A model generated the notes under the pieces. That model did not search any database. It saw only the letters and a program-made list of their open reading frames with translations, and had not been told where the DNA came from. Position numbers and translations under genes: made by a program. A stretch of DNA of 64,000 nt from JBJXGV01 sp046160485 (GTDB lineage Bacteria; Orphanbacterota; Orphanbacteria; JBJXGV01): contig JBJXGV010000012.1 of assembly GCA_046160485.1 (NCBI GenBank), positions 1 to 64,000 of the forward strand, in the 5' to 3' direction. This document shows, piece by piece, positions 34,404 through 43,921 of the stretch. Every line of letters starts with the position of its first letter. Positions within the stretch are counted from its first letter, which is position 1.

Positions 34404-36659
34404 CTACGCCAAACCGCGCCGCTTGCGGAGGAACCACTCGGCGACGAACAGCCCGACGATGGTGATGTAGAGCATCGGGTGATTCCAGAGCGCGATCTCG
34501 CGCTTCACTTCGCGCAAGGTCTCCGGTAGGTCGACGCCCAGCGCATCTTCGCTGTAGTCCGCAGCCGCGACGTACTTGCCGCCCGACACGTTCGCCATCG
34601 CGCGCAGCGTCGCTTCATCCATCGCCGTTGCTTCGAACTCCACGCTGCGCTCGGTGACGACGACCTCGCCGTCGTCCGCGCCGAGCGCGATGCCGCTGCG
34701 CTCCGCCGCGCCGCGGTAGCGATACTCGCCGGGCGCGAGATCCTCGACGGCGCCGCGGTATTCGCCGGGCGAGCCCGACGACGAGAGCGAGATCTCGCGC
34801 GAGAAGTTCGGATCGTCCGCGCGCGTGAGCGTCACGCGGAGCGAGGCGTCGTCGACCGGCGTGTACGCGTCGTCGAGGACGCGCGCGAGGAAGCGCACGC
34901 GCTGCCCGCGGCTGTACGACGGCTCCTCAGGATGCACCTCGGTGCGCTTGAACTCGTCGCGCGACACGAGCCATCGCACCGCGTTGCCCCAGAGCCGCGA
35001 GACGGGCTCGCCGGAACGGCCGACGCCCGCCGTCAGGAATTCCCAGCGCCACACGCCGCGGCCGGTGACCATCAGAACCCGCGCGCGATCTTGATTGGAG
35101 AGCAGAAGCAGAGGCTGGCTCCCGGGCCCGCCGGGCTCGCCGGGCGAGCGCGCGCCCGAGACGAGGAGGTCCGCGTCGGGGCGCGGCGTGCCGACGAGCG
35201 CGGCGCCGCTCAGCGGCGGTAGCCCGAACCAGAGCGTGCGATTCGCGTCGACCTCCGGCAGAAGCCGCGTGAGCGGATGATGCTCGCCTTCGAGAGTGAG
35301 CCCCGCGCGCAACGGCCCCGCTGCGATGCCCGCACTCGCGCCGCCGCCGCCGCCCGCGTCGGGCCCCGCCGCCGGCAAGATCGCCCACAGATCGCGCGGC
35401 AGCGCTTGGAAACCGGCGTCGCCCGGAAGCAGCACGAGCGAACCCGCGCGCCGTTCGACGTAGCCGCGCAAGAGCGCCGCGGGGAGCGCGCGGAACAGAT
35501 CCGGGGTCAGCCCGCCGGCGACGACCGCGTCATAGCGGAACAACGTCTCCTCGGTGAGCGCGCCGGCCGGCGGCGTGCGCTCTCCGCCGCCCTTGTGGAG
35601 CCGCCCTTCACGATCGGAGAACCACGCATCGACCGCGATCCCCTCCTCCGCCACGAGCGCCCGCCGCAAGAACGCCAGATCGTATTCCGGCCGCCCGAAC
35701 AGAAGCAGCACCTCGATCTTCTTCTTGAGAACCTTCAGCGCGAAATCGCGCGCGTTGTTTTCGATCGTCACTTCGCCAGGCGCGGCGGGAACGCGTACGA
35801 CGGGGCGATGAATCCCTTCGCGCTCGAACACCGGCGTGAAACGCGCTTCCGCGATCTCGCTTCCCTCGGGAAACGTGACCGTCTGCCGCGCGAGAACGGT
35901 GCCGCCCTCTTCGAGCACGACCTCGATCGATTCGCCGCGCATGCCATGTCCGCGCAGCGTCGCGACGACTGGCGACGGCGTCCCCGCGTAGACCGCGTCG
36001 CTCGCGAGTACGCTGCTCACCGACAGATCCTTCTTCGGCCGCGGATCGCCGACGCCGATCGCGAAGACCGGGCGGCCCAGCTCGCGCGCGGCACTCACCG
36101 GGTCCGCTCCCGACGTCCGCACGCCATCCGTAACAATCACGACGCCGTCGATCGCGCCGGCCTGCCGCGCCCCCGCGACCGCCGAGGCGATGTCCGTCCC
36201 TTCGGCGCGCGCGCCGATGTCGGCGTCGAGATCGGCGCTCGACGTCGCGCCGTCGCCGAACAGATAGGGAACGACCGTGTAGCGGCGTTCGAGCGATGCG
36301 AGGAGCCCGTCGCCGCGGACGATCTCGCGCGCCACGGCCGCGCGGGTCGCCGCAGCGCTCGCGGGGCTGCCTTCGCTCCCGCCGGCGCCCGCATCCGCGA
36401 TCTGCATGCTCCGCGACGCGTCGACCAGAAGCGCGACCACCGGCCGGCTCTTCTCCTGATTCGTGAAGACCGCGACCGGCTCGAGGATCGCGAGGATCAG
36501 GAGCAGTAGCGCAAGCACGCGAAGCGTCGTGAGCAAGACGCGGGTCCCGCCGCGCACGGCCGGAATCGTCTTGTGATACGCGAGGAATGCGGCGGCGAGA
36601 AGGAAGGGGATGAGGATCGCCATCCCCTTCGCGCCGAATGCGAGTGTGAGTTCTTTCAC
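34404..36659 (-). CDS. membrane protein with VWA and glutamine-amidotransferase-like domains
   Basis: 751-residue membrane protein. Two N-terminal helices (about 12-28 and 40-65) are followed by a VWA domain with a MIDAS motif DASRS (in VVALLVDASRSMQ) and VIVTDGVRTSG. A middle part has CARDB-like beta sequence (FTPVFEREGIHRPVVRV). The stretch VLLLFGRPEYDLAFLRRALVAEEG up to LPGDAGFQALPRDLWAILPA resembles the GATase1-like domain seen in such proteins, without a visible Cys-His pair. Another helix near the C-terminus (YITIVGLFVAEWFL) anchors the end. It resembles the BatA-type proteins, but no MoxR is nearby. The GTG start has no clear ribosome site and is 28 bp after the heme lipoprotein. Confidence 0.8.
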   Translation of the reverse strand: MKELTLAFGAKGMAILIPFLLAAAFLAYHKTIPAVRGGTRVLLTTLRVLALLLLILAILEPVAVFTNQEKSRPVVALLVDASRSMQIADAGAGGSEGSPASAAATRAAVAREIVRGDGLLASLERRYTVVPYLFGDGATSSADLDADIGARAEGTDIASAVAGARQAGAIDGVVIVTDGVRTSGADPVSAARELGRPVFAIGVGDPRPKKDLSVSSVLASDAVYAGTPSPVVATLRGHGMRGESIEVVLEEGGTVLARQTVTFPEGSEIAEARFTPVFEREGIHRPVVRVPAAPGEVTIENNARDFALKVLKKKIEVLLLFGRPEYDLAFLRRALVAEEGIAVDAWFSDREGRLHKGGGERTPPAGALTEETLFRYDAVVAGGLTPDLFRALPAALLRGYVERRAGSLVLLPGDAGFQALPRDLWAILPAAGPDAGGGGGASAGIAAGPLRAGLTLEGEHHPLTRLLPEVDANRTLWFGLPPLSGAALVGTPRPDADLLVSGARSPGEPGGPGSQPLLLLSNQDRARVLMVTGRGVWRWEFLTAGVGRSGEPVSRLWGNAVRWLVSRDEFKRTEVHPEEPSYSRGQRVRFLARVLDDAYTPVDDASLRVTLTRADDPNFSREISLSSSGSPGEYRGAVEDLAPGEYRYRGAAERSGIALGADDGEVVVTERSVEFEATAMDEATLRAMANVSGGKYVAAADYSEDALGVDLPETLREVKREIALWNHPMLYITIVGLFVAEWFLRKRRGLA

Positions 36660-36687
36660 GTCATCGTGGGGCGGGGAGGCCTCACGG

Positions 36688-38121
36688 TCAGTGAATCATC
36701 CCGACGATGTCGCGGGCGAAATCGAAATCCGGATCCTGGTCCTTCGTGTGACACCGAAGGCACGTGGCCTCCGTGACCTCGGCCGCCTTCGCGGTGTGAA
36801 GCGTGCCCATACCGTGGCACTCTTCGCACTGCACGTTCCAAAGTTCCGGCGAGAGCCCGATCGTCGCGTGGCCGCCGAGCTGCGCGTAGCCGGTCACGTG
36901 ACACGGCAGGCACTCGTGGTTGTTCCAGTCGTCGCCCGACGCGAGCGATTCGTACGCGTGCGCGTGTTTCGTTTCCGACCACTGCGCCCACGCGGAGACG
37001 TGGCAATCCTTGCACGAGTTGACGCCGAGGTAATGATCGCCTTCCATCTCGATGCGCGACGCCAAATCGTTCTCCGGCTGATCGGGAAGCGCTTCCTTCG
37101 GCGGCGCGTTGAGCGCGGCCTTGATCGAATCCTCCGGGGTCTGCGGTGCGTCGGCGGGCTTGCCGCGCTTGTTCCCCTTCTCGTCGAGATCGAGCACCTT
37201 CCAAATGACGTCGCGCACGGCGACGTTGAACGGCGACTTGTCCTGATTCAGGACGAGAGTCTCGCCGCTCGTCTCGAGGATCTTCGAGCCGTCGGAGACG
37301 AGGCGAAGAATCGCGAGGCGGTCCGAGCGCTGCGTGCACGGCACGAGGACCGGCTGCGTCCCCTCGGCCTTCTCGAGCGCGATCCCGCCGTGTCCCGGCA
37401 CGACGATGTCGACCTCGGGAATGAGCTGCACGATCTCCCGCGCGCGCTGAATTCCCGTGTGAGCGATGACGACGACCAGATCCGACTTCTTCTGCACCTC
37501 GGGCAACACCTCTTTGATCGCAACGAGCGGATCGGTGATCACGATTTGGTTATCGTCGAGCGTGCGCTTGTCGACAATCACGCCGCCGCGATTCCCAGCG
37601 GCCGCGTCGTCCTTGCCGATGACGCCGATGATGCCGTAACGCTTCTTGCCGACTTTCTTGATGACGTAGGGCGCGAAGGGACGCACCTGCCCCTGACCCT
37701 TCGCGTATATGTTCGCCGAGACGAGGTCGAACCCGCCGCGCGCCGCGGAATCGCGGACGAAGTTCACGCCGCGCTTCAGGTCGAACTCGCCGACGGTCGC
37801 GACGTGATACCCAGTCGCCTTCATGGCGTCGAGCATCACCTCCGTGTCGTACCCGTAGGCTTTATTTTCGACGCCGCAGAAATCGCCCGCGTCCAAGACG
37901 AGGACGGGGCCGATTGTCCGCAGAGAGTCGATTACACCGAGTCGGTTGGAAAGGTCCCCTTTCCCCTTCGAGTGTCAGCCACAGGGCTTGAGCTCGCCGA
38001 TATTGTCCGAACTCGCGACAATAAACGACGTCTCAGGCCCGCCCTGACCACCGAAGGGGAAGCTGGCGCACGCGCCGAGCGCGAGCGCGACCACAACCGT
38101 GATCACATGCTTCCGTTTCAT
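36688..38121 (-). CDS. candidate selenoprotein: metallophosphatase-like tetraheme cytochrome c lipoprotein with in-frame TGA
   Basis: The frame runs from ATG 38121 (GAGGAG 4 nt upstream) to 36688 with a single TGA at 37975-37977 (codon 49), giving 477 residues if read through. N-terminus: a lipoprotein signal with lipobox LGAC (Cys18). Codons 38-49 read SDNIGELKPCG then TGA, then HSKGKGDLSNR. Relatives I know of this 5'-nucleotidase-like type commonly have PCGC here, so the TGA stands where Cys is expected. The fold continues with LDAGDFC and AHTGIQRAREIV plus VPGHGG, but the usual GNHE metal motif reads GEFDL, so metal binding is degenerate. Four CxxCH heme sites follow: 370-374, 404-408, 432-436 and 454-458. 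It follows lptD by 135 bp and precedes the VWA gene by 28 bp. A nonsense mutation is the main alternative. Confidence 0.78.
37948..37964 (-). promoter_or_regulatory. candidate bacterial SECIS hairpin
   Basis: On the minus strand, 17 nt after the TGA, GGAAAGG (37964-37958) and CCTTTCC (37954-37948) form a perfect 7-bp stem with the loop GGA. A short stem starting within about 15-40 nt of the UGA and a G at the beginning of the apical loop are the features recognised by SelB in bacteria. It lies inside the reading frame, as bacterial SECIS elements do. No bulged base is apparent in the upper stem. Confidence 0.6.
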
Positions 38122-38256
38122 GACGCTCCTCGTGGGGTACTGACTTCGGAAAAACAGCGTTCGCATACTATCACCGCGAAAGTGCCGGCGCTAGCCGCCA
38201 GATCGATCGTCTGATCTTTCGTCGGCGGATCCCGCGGCGCGCTTGAGCCAGCGCGG

Positions 38257-41200
38257 CTAGAAGACCTTTCGGCCGAGTTCGTAGCCGACCTCGGCGTGGG
38301 CGCGAATGTTGATCTTGAAGAAATACTCCCATCCGGAGCCGTCGTAGCGGCCGCGAAAGCTCGCTTCCCAGCAGTGAAGATCGCGGATCAGCGTGAAAGA
38401 CTGCGAAATCACCTCGCGCTCGCGCAGATCGAAGAACGGGGCGTAGTCGAAGTACCACTTGTCGGTGAGCGTCGTCGAAAGGTTCGACGAGATGCGATGA
38501 TCGGCGCGCGTTCCCGAGCGCGACTTCGAGAAGCTGTGCGAGAAGCCGAGGCGCCACGGGCCGCGCTGCCGCTCGCGTCCGGCTTGCCCGCGCGCCAAAT
38601 CGCCCTGCGCGATCGCGTCGGCGACGGCGGCATCGGCATCCGTGTCGTCGTAGCCGTCATCGCGCGACGAGTCGGCGGGCGCGCCGGATTTCTCGTCGCC
38701 TCCCCGCGCGAACATCGACCCGTCGAGCGAGAGCTGATTCTGGATCGACGCGGACTCGATCGTGAGATCGTAGAGATCGTGCGTCATGCTGACGTTCACG
38801 TCGTAGCGCCGCGCAGGCCGCAGCCGCACGCTCGATGAGAGATTGCTCCACGACTTTCCGCCGCGCTTGATGTCGCGCGAGAGACTCTGGCCGATGATGA
38901 GAAGGTCGTCGATCGAACGTTCCTTGCCGCCCGAGTTGAGCTTGAGCTGAAACGTGTGTTGCACGGAGATGCCGAGCGACTGCGATCCACGCGGCGTGCC
39001 GCCGATTCCCGAGACCGATGGAAAGAGGTCCTGCGCGTTGGGGACACCGGCGTCGCTTGCGATGAGGTACTGATTGAACTCGGGCGAGTAGCCGAACGAA
39101 ACGCTCGGCGTCATGATGTGCCGAACGCCCACGACCGGCCCGAGCCGCGGCCACCACGTCCCGTAGAGATTCGTGTTCGCCGCAGCGCGCGCGCTCCACA
39201 CGCCGCGTTCCTGCCAGCTCTTCCCGGTCTTGTCCTTGTTGAAGAGCGCCTCGCGATAATCGGCGCTCGGCGAGAGCCCGAGCCAGCCGAAGAGTTTCAT
39301 CGAGTTCGAGAGCGAGAACGTCCCCTCCGTCGCGAAGTTGTTCGTCTCCGTGACCGCAAGGGTCGTCTGGTCGACGCGCTTCTCGCGCGCGTTGATCAGG
39401 TTTCCGGAGACGCCGAGATACGTCGTGCCGTACCACGGCGCGGCGTCGCCTTTCTTCGTGGAGCCGCCGAATATCGGGAAACGCTGGCGCGAGTACGAGA
39501 GTCGCGGGAGCTGCTCCGAGATATCGCCGCGGTCGAGCTTCTCCAGACGTGACGCGGAGAGCGTGATCGACTGGCTCGTCCAGCTTTTCTGAAACGTCGC
39601 GTCCGACTTGAGCTGCCGGTTGAGATCGTCGACGGTCGTTCCCTGATCGCGGCGGTACGTTGCGTCGCTCACGAAGTCGGCGCGCGCGGTGAGCGTCGCG
39701 CGGTCGCCGAGCTCTTGGCGGTGCGACGCCTGCAAATCCCAGCGGCGCCCGCCGCCGAGCGTGCTCGTCTCGCGCGAATACGAACTGCTGATGCTGCCGT
39801 TGAGCAGATAGCGCACCGCGTAGTTCATGTCGAGGTGGCCGGTCCAGCGCTCGTTCTGATAGATGTCCGTCCACCCCGTGAAATCGACGTAATCGTTCGT
39901 CGCCCAGTAGTAGCCGAGGTTGCGCACGAAGCGGCCGCGCCGGTCGGAGAAGCCGAACTCGATCGCGGGAAGCAGAAATCCCGAGCGGCGTTCGCGCGTG
40001 AGCGGCAGGACGTAGAATGGCAGCCCGATTACGGGAATGTCGTGAATGAAAAGTACGACGGGGCGCGCGACCGACTTGTCGTCGAGATAGACGCGCATCA
40101 ATTTGCTCTCGAAGTGAAAGTGCGGCGGCTTCTGGTCGCACGACGTGTAGACGCCGTCGCGCACGTCGAGCGTGCTGTTGTCGAGCCGCACGACCTCGCC
40201 GCCTCGCAGGCGCCCGGTCTGGTACGTCGTCTCTCCGCCGTAGACGATCCCTTTGCGATCCTCGAGGCTGTAGCCCATCCGCTCGCCCGTGACGTCTTCG
40301 CCGCCTTGCCGCAGCTTCGGCACGCCCGTCGCGTTGAGTACCGCGCGATCGAGATCGTAGACGACCGTGTCGGCGTTGAGCGTCATCCCTTGGTAATCGA
40401 GTTTCGCCGCGCCCGTCAGAACGATGCGCCGGTCGCCGGTGCGGAATTCGATCGTGTCGGCCGAATAGATGACGGCGTCGACGGAGTCGGGGCGTGTGGC
40501 GGCGGTCGAGTCCGTGGCCGCGGTGAGTGACGAGTCGGGTGGAAGGCCGAGTGTTTCTGGCGCGATCGAATCGGCGAGCGCGGGCGACGGCGCGGGCGCG
40601 GTCGTCTCGCGCGGCGAGTAGCGCCCCGTCGCGCGGCCGATCACGCGAACGCGGTCCGCCTCCCCCGCCGCTGTGTCGAGTACGAGCGAATCGCCAAGCA
40701 CGTCGTTTTTCTCGAGGAGTTCGCCCGAGAGCGACGAGCGCTCCGTCGTGCTGCGAACGTCGCCCCAGACGACCGCGCGCCGCAGCGAATCCGCCTCGAC
40801 CTCGAGACGAATCGTGTCGCCCTCCGCCGTGGCGCGCTCGCGCTCCGGCGCGCCGTCGTCGCCCGTGACGTCGTCGTCGCGCGTCATGCGCGCGCCGCCT
40901 TCCGCGAGGACTTCGCGCAGCTCCGAGTCCGCGAAGACGAGCGTCATCTCGTCGCCCGTGAGTGTCTGCCCGTCCTTCTCGACGCGCGGCGCGCCCGCGA
41001 GCTTCGCGCGCTTCGCACCCTCGCCGATCTCTGCGCGCTCCGCGAGCGCGGTCGTCCCCTGCTGATCGACGCGAACGCGGCCCGTCGCCTCGAGTCCGCC
41101 GCCGTCGCCGAACGTCAGCGTGTCCGACTCGATCTTCGCTTCGACCTCGCCGAGCGTGTCAAAGCGCAGGAGGCGCGGCGCGCCGGTCACGCGCGTGCGC

Positions 41201-41931
41201 CCCTCCGTGAGAATCGCTTCGTCGCCGGTGACGCGCGTTCGCTCCTCCGAATCGCGAAGCAAGACATGTCCGTGCGCGCGCGCCTCGGAATCGCTGACGA
41301 GATCGATCGAGTCCGCCTCGATCGATCGCGGCCCGTCGATCACCGCGGCCTCGTCCCAGAGCGAGCCGGTGGAGCGCTGCAAATCGAAGAGCCCGCTGCG
41401 CGCCAGAAGCGTGCGGTCGTCGTCGAGGACGATCACGCCGGACGGGAACTCGAGGCGCTCGTCCGATTCGTGGAGAACCGCGAGCGGTCCGAGGAGAAGC
41501 GATCCTTCGTGGAAGATCTCGACGCGCCCGCCGAAGCGCGCCGCGCGATCGGCGCTCGTGTACTCGCCCCAATCCGCGCGCACGAGCGTCGCGCCCGAGT
41601 GAAAGACGACGTGCCCGTCGAAGCGCACGATTTCGGCGCCATTGTCGTTCCGGATGCTGAGGCGATCGCCCGTCAGCGCGTAGGGGCGCGGGCCCGACGG
41701 GGCGGGCAATGGCGCGGACGATGGCGCGGGCGGCTCGACCGCGTCCGTCGCGGAGGCCGGCGATGGCGGCAATGCGTTCGTCGCAAGCGTGTCGCTCGCG
41801 ATCACGGCCGCCGAGTCTTGCGCCGCGGCGCGGGGCGCGACGGTCGGGGCGATGATCGCGTACGCGAGCGCGAGCGCGAACGCGAGCGAGCGGATCGCGC
41901 GGCGCGCGGCGCGCGCTGTCGTGCGCGTCAC
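38257..41931 (-). CDS. lptD: LPS-assembly protein LptD
   Basis: Outer-membrane translocon that inserts lipopolysaccharide. The 1224-residue protein has a signal peptide ending APRAAAQ (about 1-38), then a Pro/Ala-rich stretch, then two OstA/LptA-like regions: one from about 85 (LSIRNDNGAEIVRFDGHVVFHSG) and one from about 490 (TIEFRTGDRRIVLTGAAKLDY). The barrel part starts near 600, where GVYTSCDQKPPHFHF and the PLTRERRSGFLLPAIEFGFSDRRG segment match the family; the C-terminus ends YELGRKVF. It is much longer than enterobacterial LptD (about 780) because the OstA region is extended, perhaps carrying LptA or LptC roles. The ATG overlaps the ABC ATPase stop. Confidence 0.9.
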   Translation of the reverse strand: MTRTTARAARRAIRSLAFALALAYAIIAPTVAPRAAAQDSAAVIASDTLATNALPPSPASATDAVEPPAPSSAPLPAPSGPRPYALTGDRLSIRNDNGAEIVRFDGHVVFHSGATLVRADWGEYTSADRAARFGGRVEIFHEGSLLLGPLAVLHESDERLEFPSGVIVLDDDRTLLARSGLFDLQRSTGSLWDEAAVIDGPRSIEADSIDLVSDSEARAHGHVLLRDSEERTRVTGDEAILTEGRTRVTGAPRLLRFDTLGEVEAKIESDTLTFGDGGGLEATGRVRVDQQGTTALAERAEIGEGAKRAKLAGAPRVEKDGQTLTGDEMTLVFADSELREVLAEGGARMTRDDDVTGDDGAPERERATAEGDTIRLEVEADSLRRAVVWGDVRSTTERSSLSGELLEKNDVLGDSLVLDTAAGEADRVRVIGRATGRYSPRETTAPAPSPALADSIAPETLGLPPDSSLTAATDSTAATRPDSVDAVIYSADTIEFRTGDRRIVLTGAAKLDYQGMTLNADTVVYDLDRAVLNATGVPKLRQGGEDVTGERMGYSLEDRKGIVYGGETTYQTGRLRGGEVVRLDNSTLDVRDGVYTSCDQKPPHFHFESKLMRVYLDDKSVARPVVLFIHDIPVIGLPFYVLPLTRERRSGFLLPAIEFGFSDRRGRFVRNLGYYWATNDYVDFTGWTDIYQNERWTGHLDMNYAVRYLLNGSISSSYSRETSTLGGGRRWDLQASHRQELGDRATLTARADFVSDATYRRDQGTTVDDLNRQLKSDATFQKSWTSQSITLSASRLEKLDRGDISEQLPRLSYSRQRFPIFGGSTKKGDAAPWYGTTYLGVSGNLINAREKRVDQTTLAVTETNNFATEGTFSLSNSMKLFGWLGLSPSADYREALFNKDKTGKSWQERGVWSARAAANTNLYGTWWPRLGPVVGVRHIMTPSVSFGYSPEFNQYLIASDAGVPNAQDLFPSVSGIGGTPRGSQSLGISVQHTFQLKLNSGGKERSIDDLLIIGQSLSRDIKRGGKSWSNLSSSVRLRPARRYDVNVSMTHDLYDLTIESASIQNQLSLDGSMFARGGDEKSGAPADSSRDDGYDDTDADAAVADAIAQGDLARGQAGRERQRGPWRLGFSHSFSKSRSGTRADHRISSNLSTTLTDKWYFDYAPFFDLREREVISQSFTLIRDLHCWEASFRGRYDGSGWEYFFKINIRAHAEVGYELGRKVF

Positions 41932-43055
41932 ACTCCGCCCTCGCCATCTGGGGCGATGCGCAATCCAGAGCGAGGGTCGAAGAGGTGGATGCGATCGCCG
42001 GGGATGAGAAGCGCAACTGTGGCGCCGGGCGCCGCGCCGAGATCGACCGGCGCAAGCGCGCGCAACGACACGCCGCCGGCATCGAGATGGAGAAGCGCCT
42101 CGCGGCCGAGGTGCTCGACGCGCGTCACGCGTGCGCGCGAGCCGTTCGCGGCGGCGCCGCCCGCGCGCGCCTCCTCCGCGCGCGCGCTCCCCGCGTGCGC
42201 CACGCCAACCTCCTCGGGGCGGATGCCGAGCGTCGCGCGCGCGCCGCTCGCGACGAGCGATGCGTACGCGGGCGCGAGTGGGATCGAGAGCGACCCCGCG
42301 CGGAAGAAGCGCTCGGAGACCGCGCCCTCGACCACATTCATGCGCGGCGACCCGAGAAATCCCGCGACAAAAAGATCCGCGGGCCGGCGATAGAGAACGT
42401 CGGGCGCGCCGACCTGTCGCAGGCGCCCGCCCTCGAAAATCGCCATGCGTTCTCCGAGCGTCATCGCCTCGGCTTGATCGTGCGTGACGTAGAGCGACGT
42501 CGTCGGCTCGAGCGCGTGAAGGCGCGCGATCTCGGTGCGCATCTCCTCGCGCAATCGCGCGTCGAGATTCGAGAGCGGCTCGTCGTAGAGGAAGACGGAG
42601 GGGCGACGCACGAGCGCGCGCCCGAGCGCGACGCGCTGCCGCTCGCCGCCCGAAAGCGCGCCCGGTTTCTTCGCGAGGTGCGGCGCGATCCCGAGCAGAT
42701 CGGCCACGCGCCGCACCTCCGCGTCGATCGTCGCGGCCGGAGTGCGCCGCACCTCGAGACCGAACGCGAGATTCTGACGGACGGTCATGTGCGGATAGAG
42801 CGCGTAGTTCTGGAACACCATCGCGAGGTTGCGCTCTTGCGGCGAGCGCGCGGTCACCGAGGCGCCGCCGATGCGCACGTCGCCCGCGTCGGGCGCCTCG
42901 AGGCCGGCAACAATGCGAAGCAGACTCGACTTGCCGGAGCCTGAAGGACCGACGACGACGAGAAACTCGCCGTCGGCGACGGAGAGGCTGACGTCGTCGA
43001 GGATCTGCGTGGCGCCCCGCCGGAACGAAACGCGCTCGACGTCGAGCGACGCCAC
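41928..43055 (-). CDS. ABC transporter ATPase, UgpC/MalK-like
   Basis: 375-residue ATPase of the carbohydrate-uptake type. Walker A is GPSGSGKSS (36-44), the Q-loop is MVFQNYALYPHMTV, the signature is LSGGERQRVALGRAL and Walker B is SVFLYDEPLSNLDARLR, followed by the H-loop (YVTHDQAEAM) and a TOBE-type regulatory domain with LGIRPEEVGVA. The GTG at 43055, 11 bp after accD, fits homologues; the frame upstream is accD shadow. No permease or binding protein is near, so the cognate transporter is unknown. Position between accD and lptD does not show an LPS role, and the MalK-type features argue against it being LptB. Confidence 0.88.
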   Translation of the reverse strand: MASLDVERVSFRRGATQILDDVSLSVADGEFLVVVGPSGSGKSSLLRIVAGLEAPDAGDVRIGGASVTARSPQERNLAMVFQNYALYPHMTVRQNLAFGLEVRRTPAATIDAEVRRVADLLGIAPHLAKKPGALSGGERQRVALGRALVRRPSVFLYDEPLSNLDARLREEMRTEIARLHALEPTTSLYVTHDQAEAMTLGERMAIFEGGRLRQVGAPDVLYRRPADLFVAGFLGSPRMNVVEGAVSERFFRAGSLSIPLAPAYASLVASGARATLGIRPEEVGVAHAGSARAEEARAGGAAANGSRARVTRVEHLGREALLHLDAGGVSLRALAPVDLGAAPGATVALLIPGDRIHLFDPRSGLRIAPDGEGGV

Positions 43056-43066
43056 GGCGGCTTGCC

Positions 43067-43921
43067 TTAGCTCCCTTTGCCGTTGGGTCCGAGGTGGCGC
43101 AGCAGCTTCTCGAGTGTTTCGCGCAGCTCGCGCCGATGGACGACCATGTCGACCATCCCGTGCGCGAGAAGAAACTCGGAACGCTGAAATCCCTCGGGAA
43201 GCTCCTGGCCGATCGTCTGCTCGATCACGCGCGGTCCCGCGAATCCGATGAGCGCCTTCGGCTCTGCGACGATCACGTCGCCGAGCGACGCGAACGACGC
43301 GGAAACGCCGCCGGTCGTCGGGTGCGTCAGGATCGAAATGAACGGCAGGCGCGCCGCGGCCAGACGCGTGAGAACCGCGCTCGTCTTCGCCATCTGCATG
43401 AGCGAGAGCGCGCCCTCTTGCATGCGAGCGCCGCCCGACGACGAGAGCACGACGAGCCCCACGCGCTCCGCGACGGCGCGCGTCGCTGTGCGCGCGATCT
43501 TCTCGCCGACGACGGAGCCCATGCTGCCGCCGATGAAACGAAAATCGAAGAAGCACGTCGCGACGCGCATTCCGCTGATCGCGCCGAGGCCGCACACCGC
43601 CGCGTCGAGGAGCCCAGTCTTCTCCTGCGTCGCGCGCAGGCGATCCGTGTAGCGCTTCGAGTCCTTAAACCCGAGCGGATCGGCAGGCGCGAGTTCGCGC
43701 TCGGTCTCCTGAAACGTTCCGGGGTCGAGCAGGTACGCGATGTACTCCCACGACGAGAGCGGAAAATGAAAGTCGCACTTCGGGCACGTGAAGAGGTTCC
43801 GCTCCCATTCCTTGCGATAAATGATCTCTTCGCAGAGCTGGCACTTCAACCACAGCCCGCCCGGCATCTCCTTCTTCTCTTGCGTCTTTAAGCCGCGATT
43901 CGCCTTCTTGAACCAGGTCAC
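43067..43921 (-). CDS. accD: acetyl-CoA carboxylase, carboxyltransferase beta subunit
   Basis: Forms malonyl-CoA together with AccA for fatty acid synthesis. The 284-residue protein has MTWFKKANRGL, the zinc ribbon with Cys27, Cys30, Cys46 and Cys49, and the carboxyltransferase core SSSGGARMQEGALSLMQMAKTSAVL and THPTTGGVSASFASLGDV. The GTG at 43921 overlaps the rimI stop (GTGA). accA is not in the window, so subunit supply comes from elsewhere. The match to the family is unambiguous. Confidence 0.96.
   Translation of the reverse strand: MTWFKKANRGLKTQEKKEMPGGLWLKCQLCEEIIYRKEWERNLFTCPKCDFHFPLSSWEYIAYLLDPGTFQETERELAPADPLGFKDSKRYTDRLRATQEKTGLLDAAVCGLGAISGMRVATCFFDFRFIGGSMGSVVGEKIARTATRAVAERVGLVVLSSSGGARMQEGALSLMQMAKTSAVLTRLAAARLPFISILTHPTTGGVSASFASLGDVIVAEPKALIGFAGPRVIEQTIGQELPEGFQRSEFLLAHGMVDMVVHRRELRETLEKLLRHLGPNGKGS

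Noticed and set aside
36688..37896. Treating the tetraheme gene as starting after the TGA
   Set aside because: No ribosome site or signal peptide there; the lipoprotein signal and conserved fold start upstream in the same frame, and hemes must be attached outside the cytoplasm.
37975..37977. TGA reassigned to a standard amino acid genome-wide
   Set aside because: Most other genes in the window end with TGA in tight overlaps with the next start.
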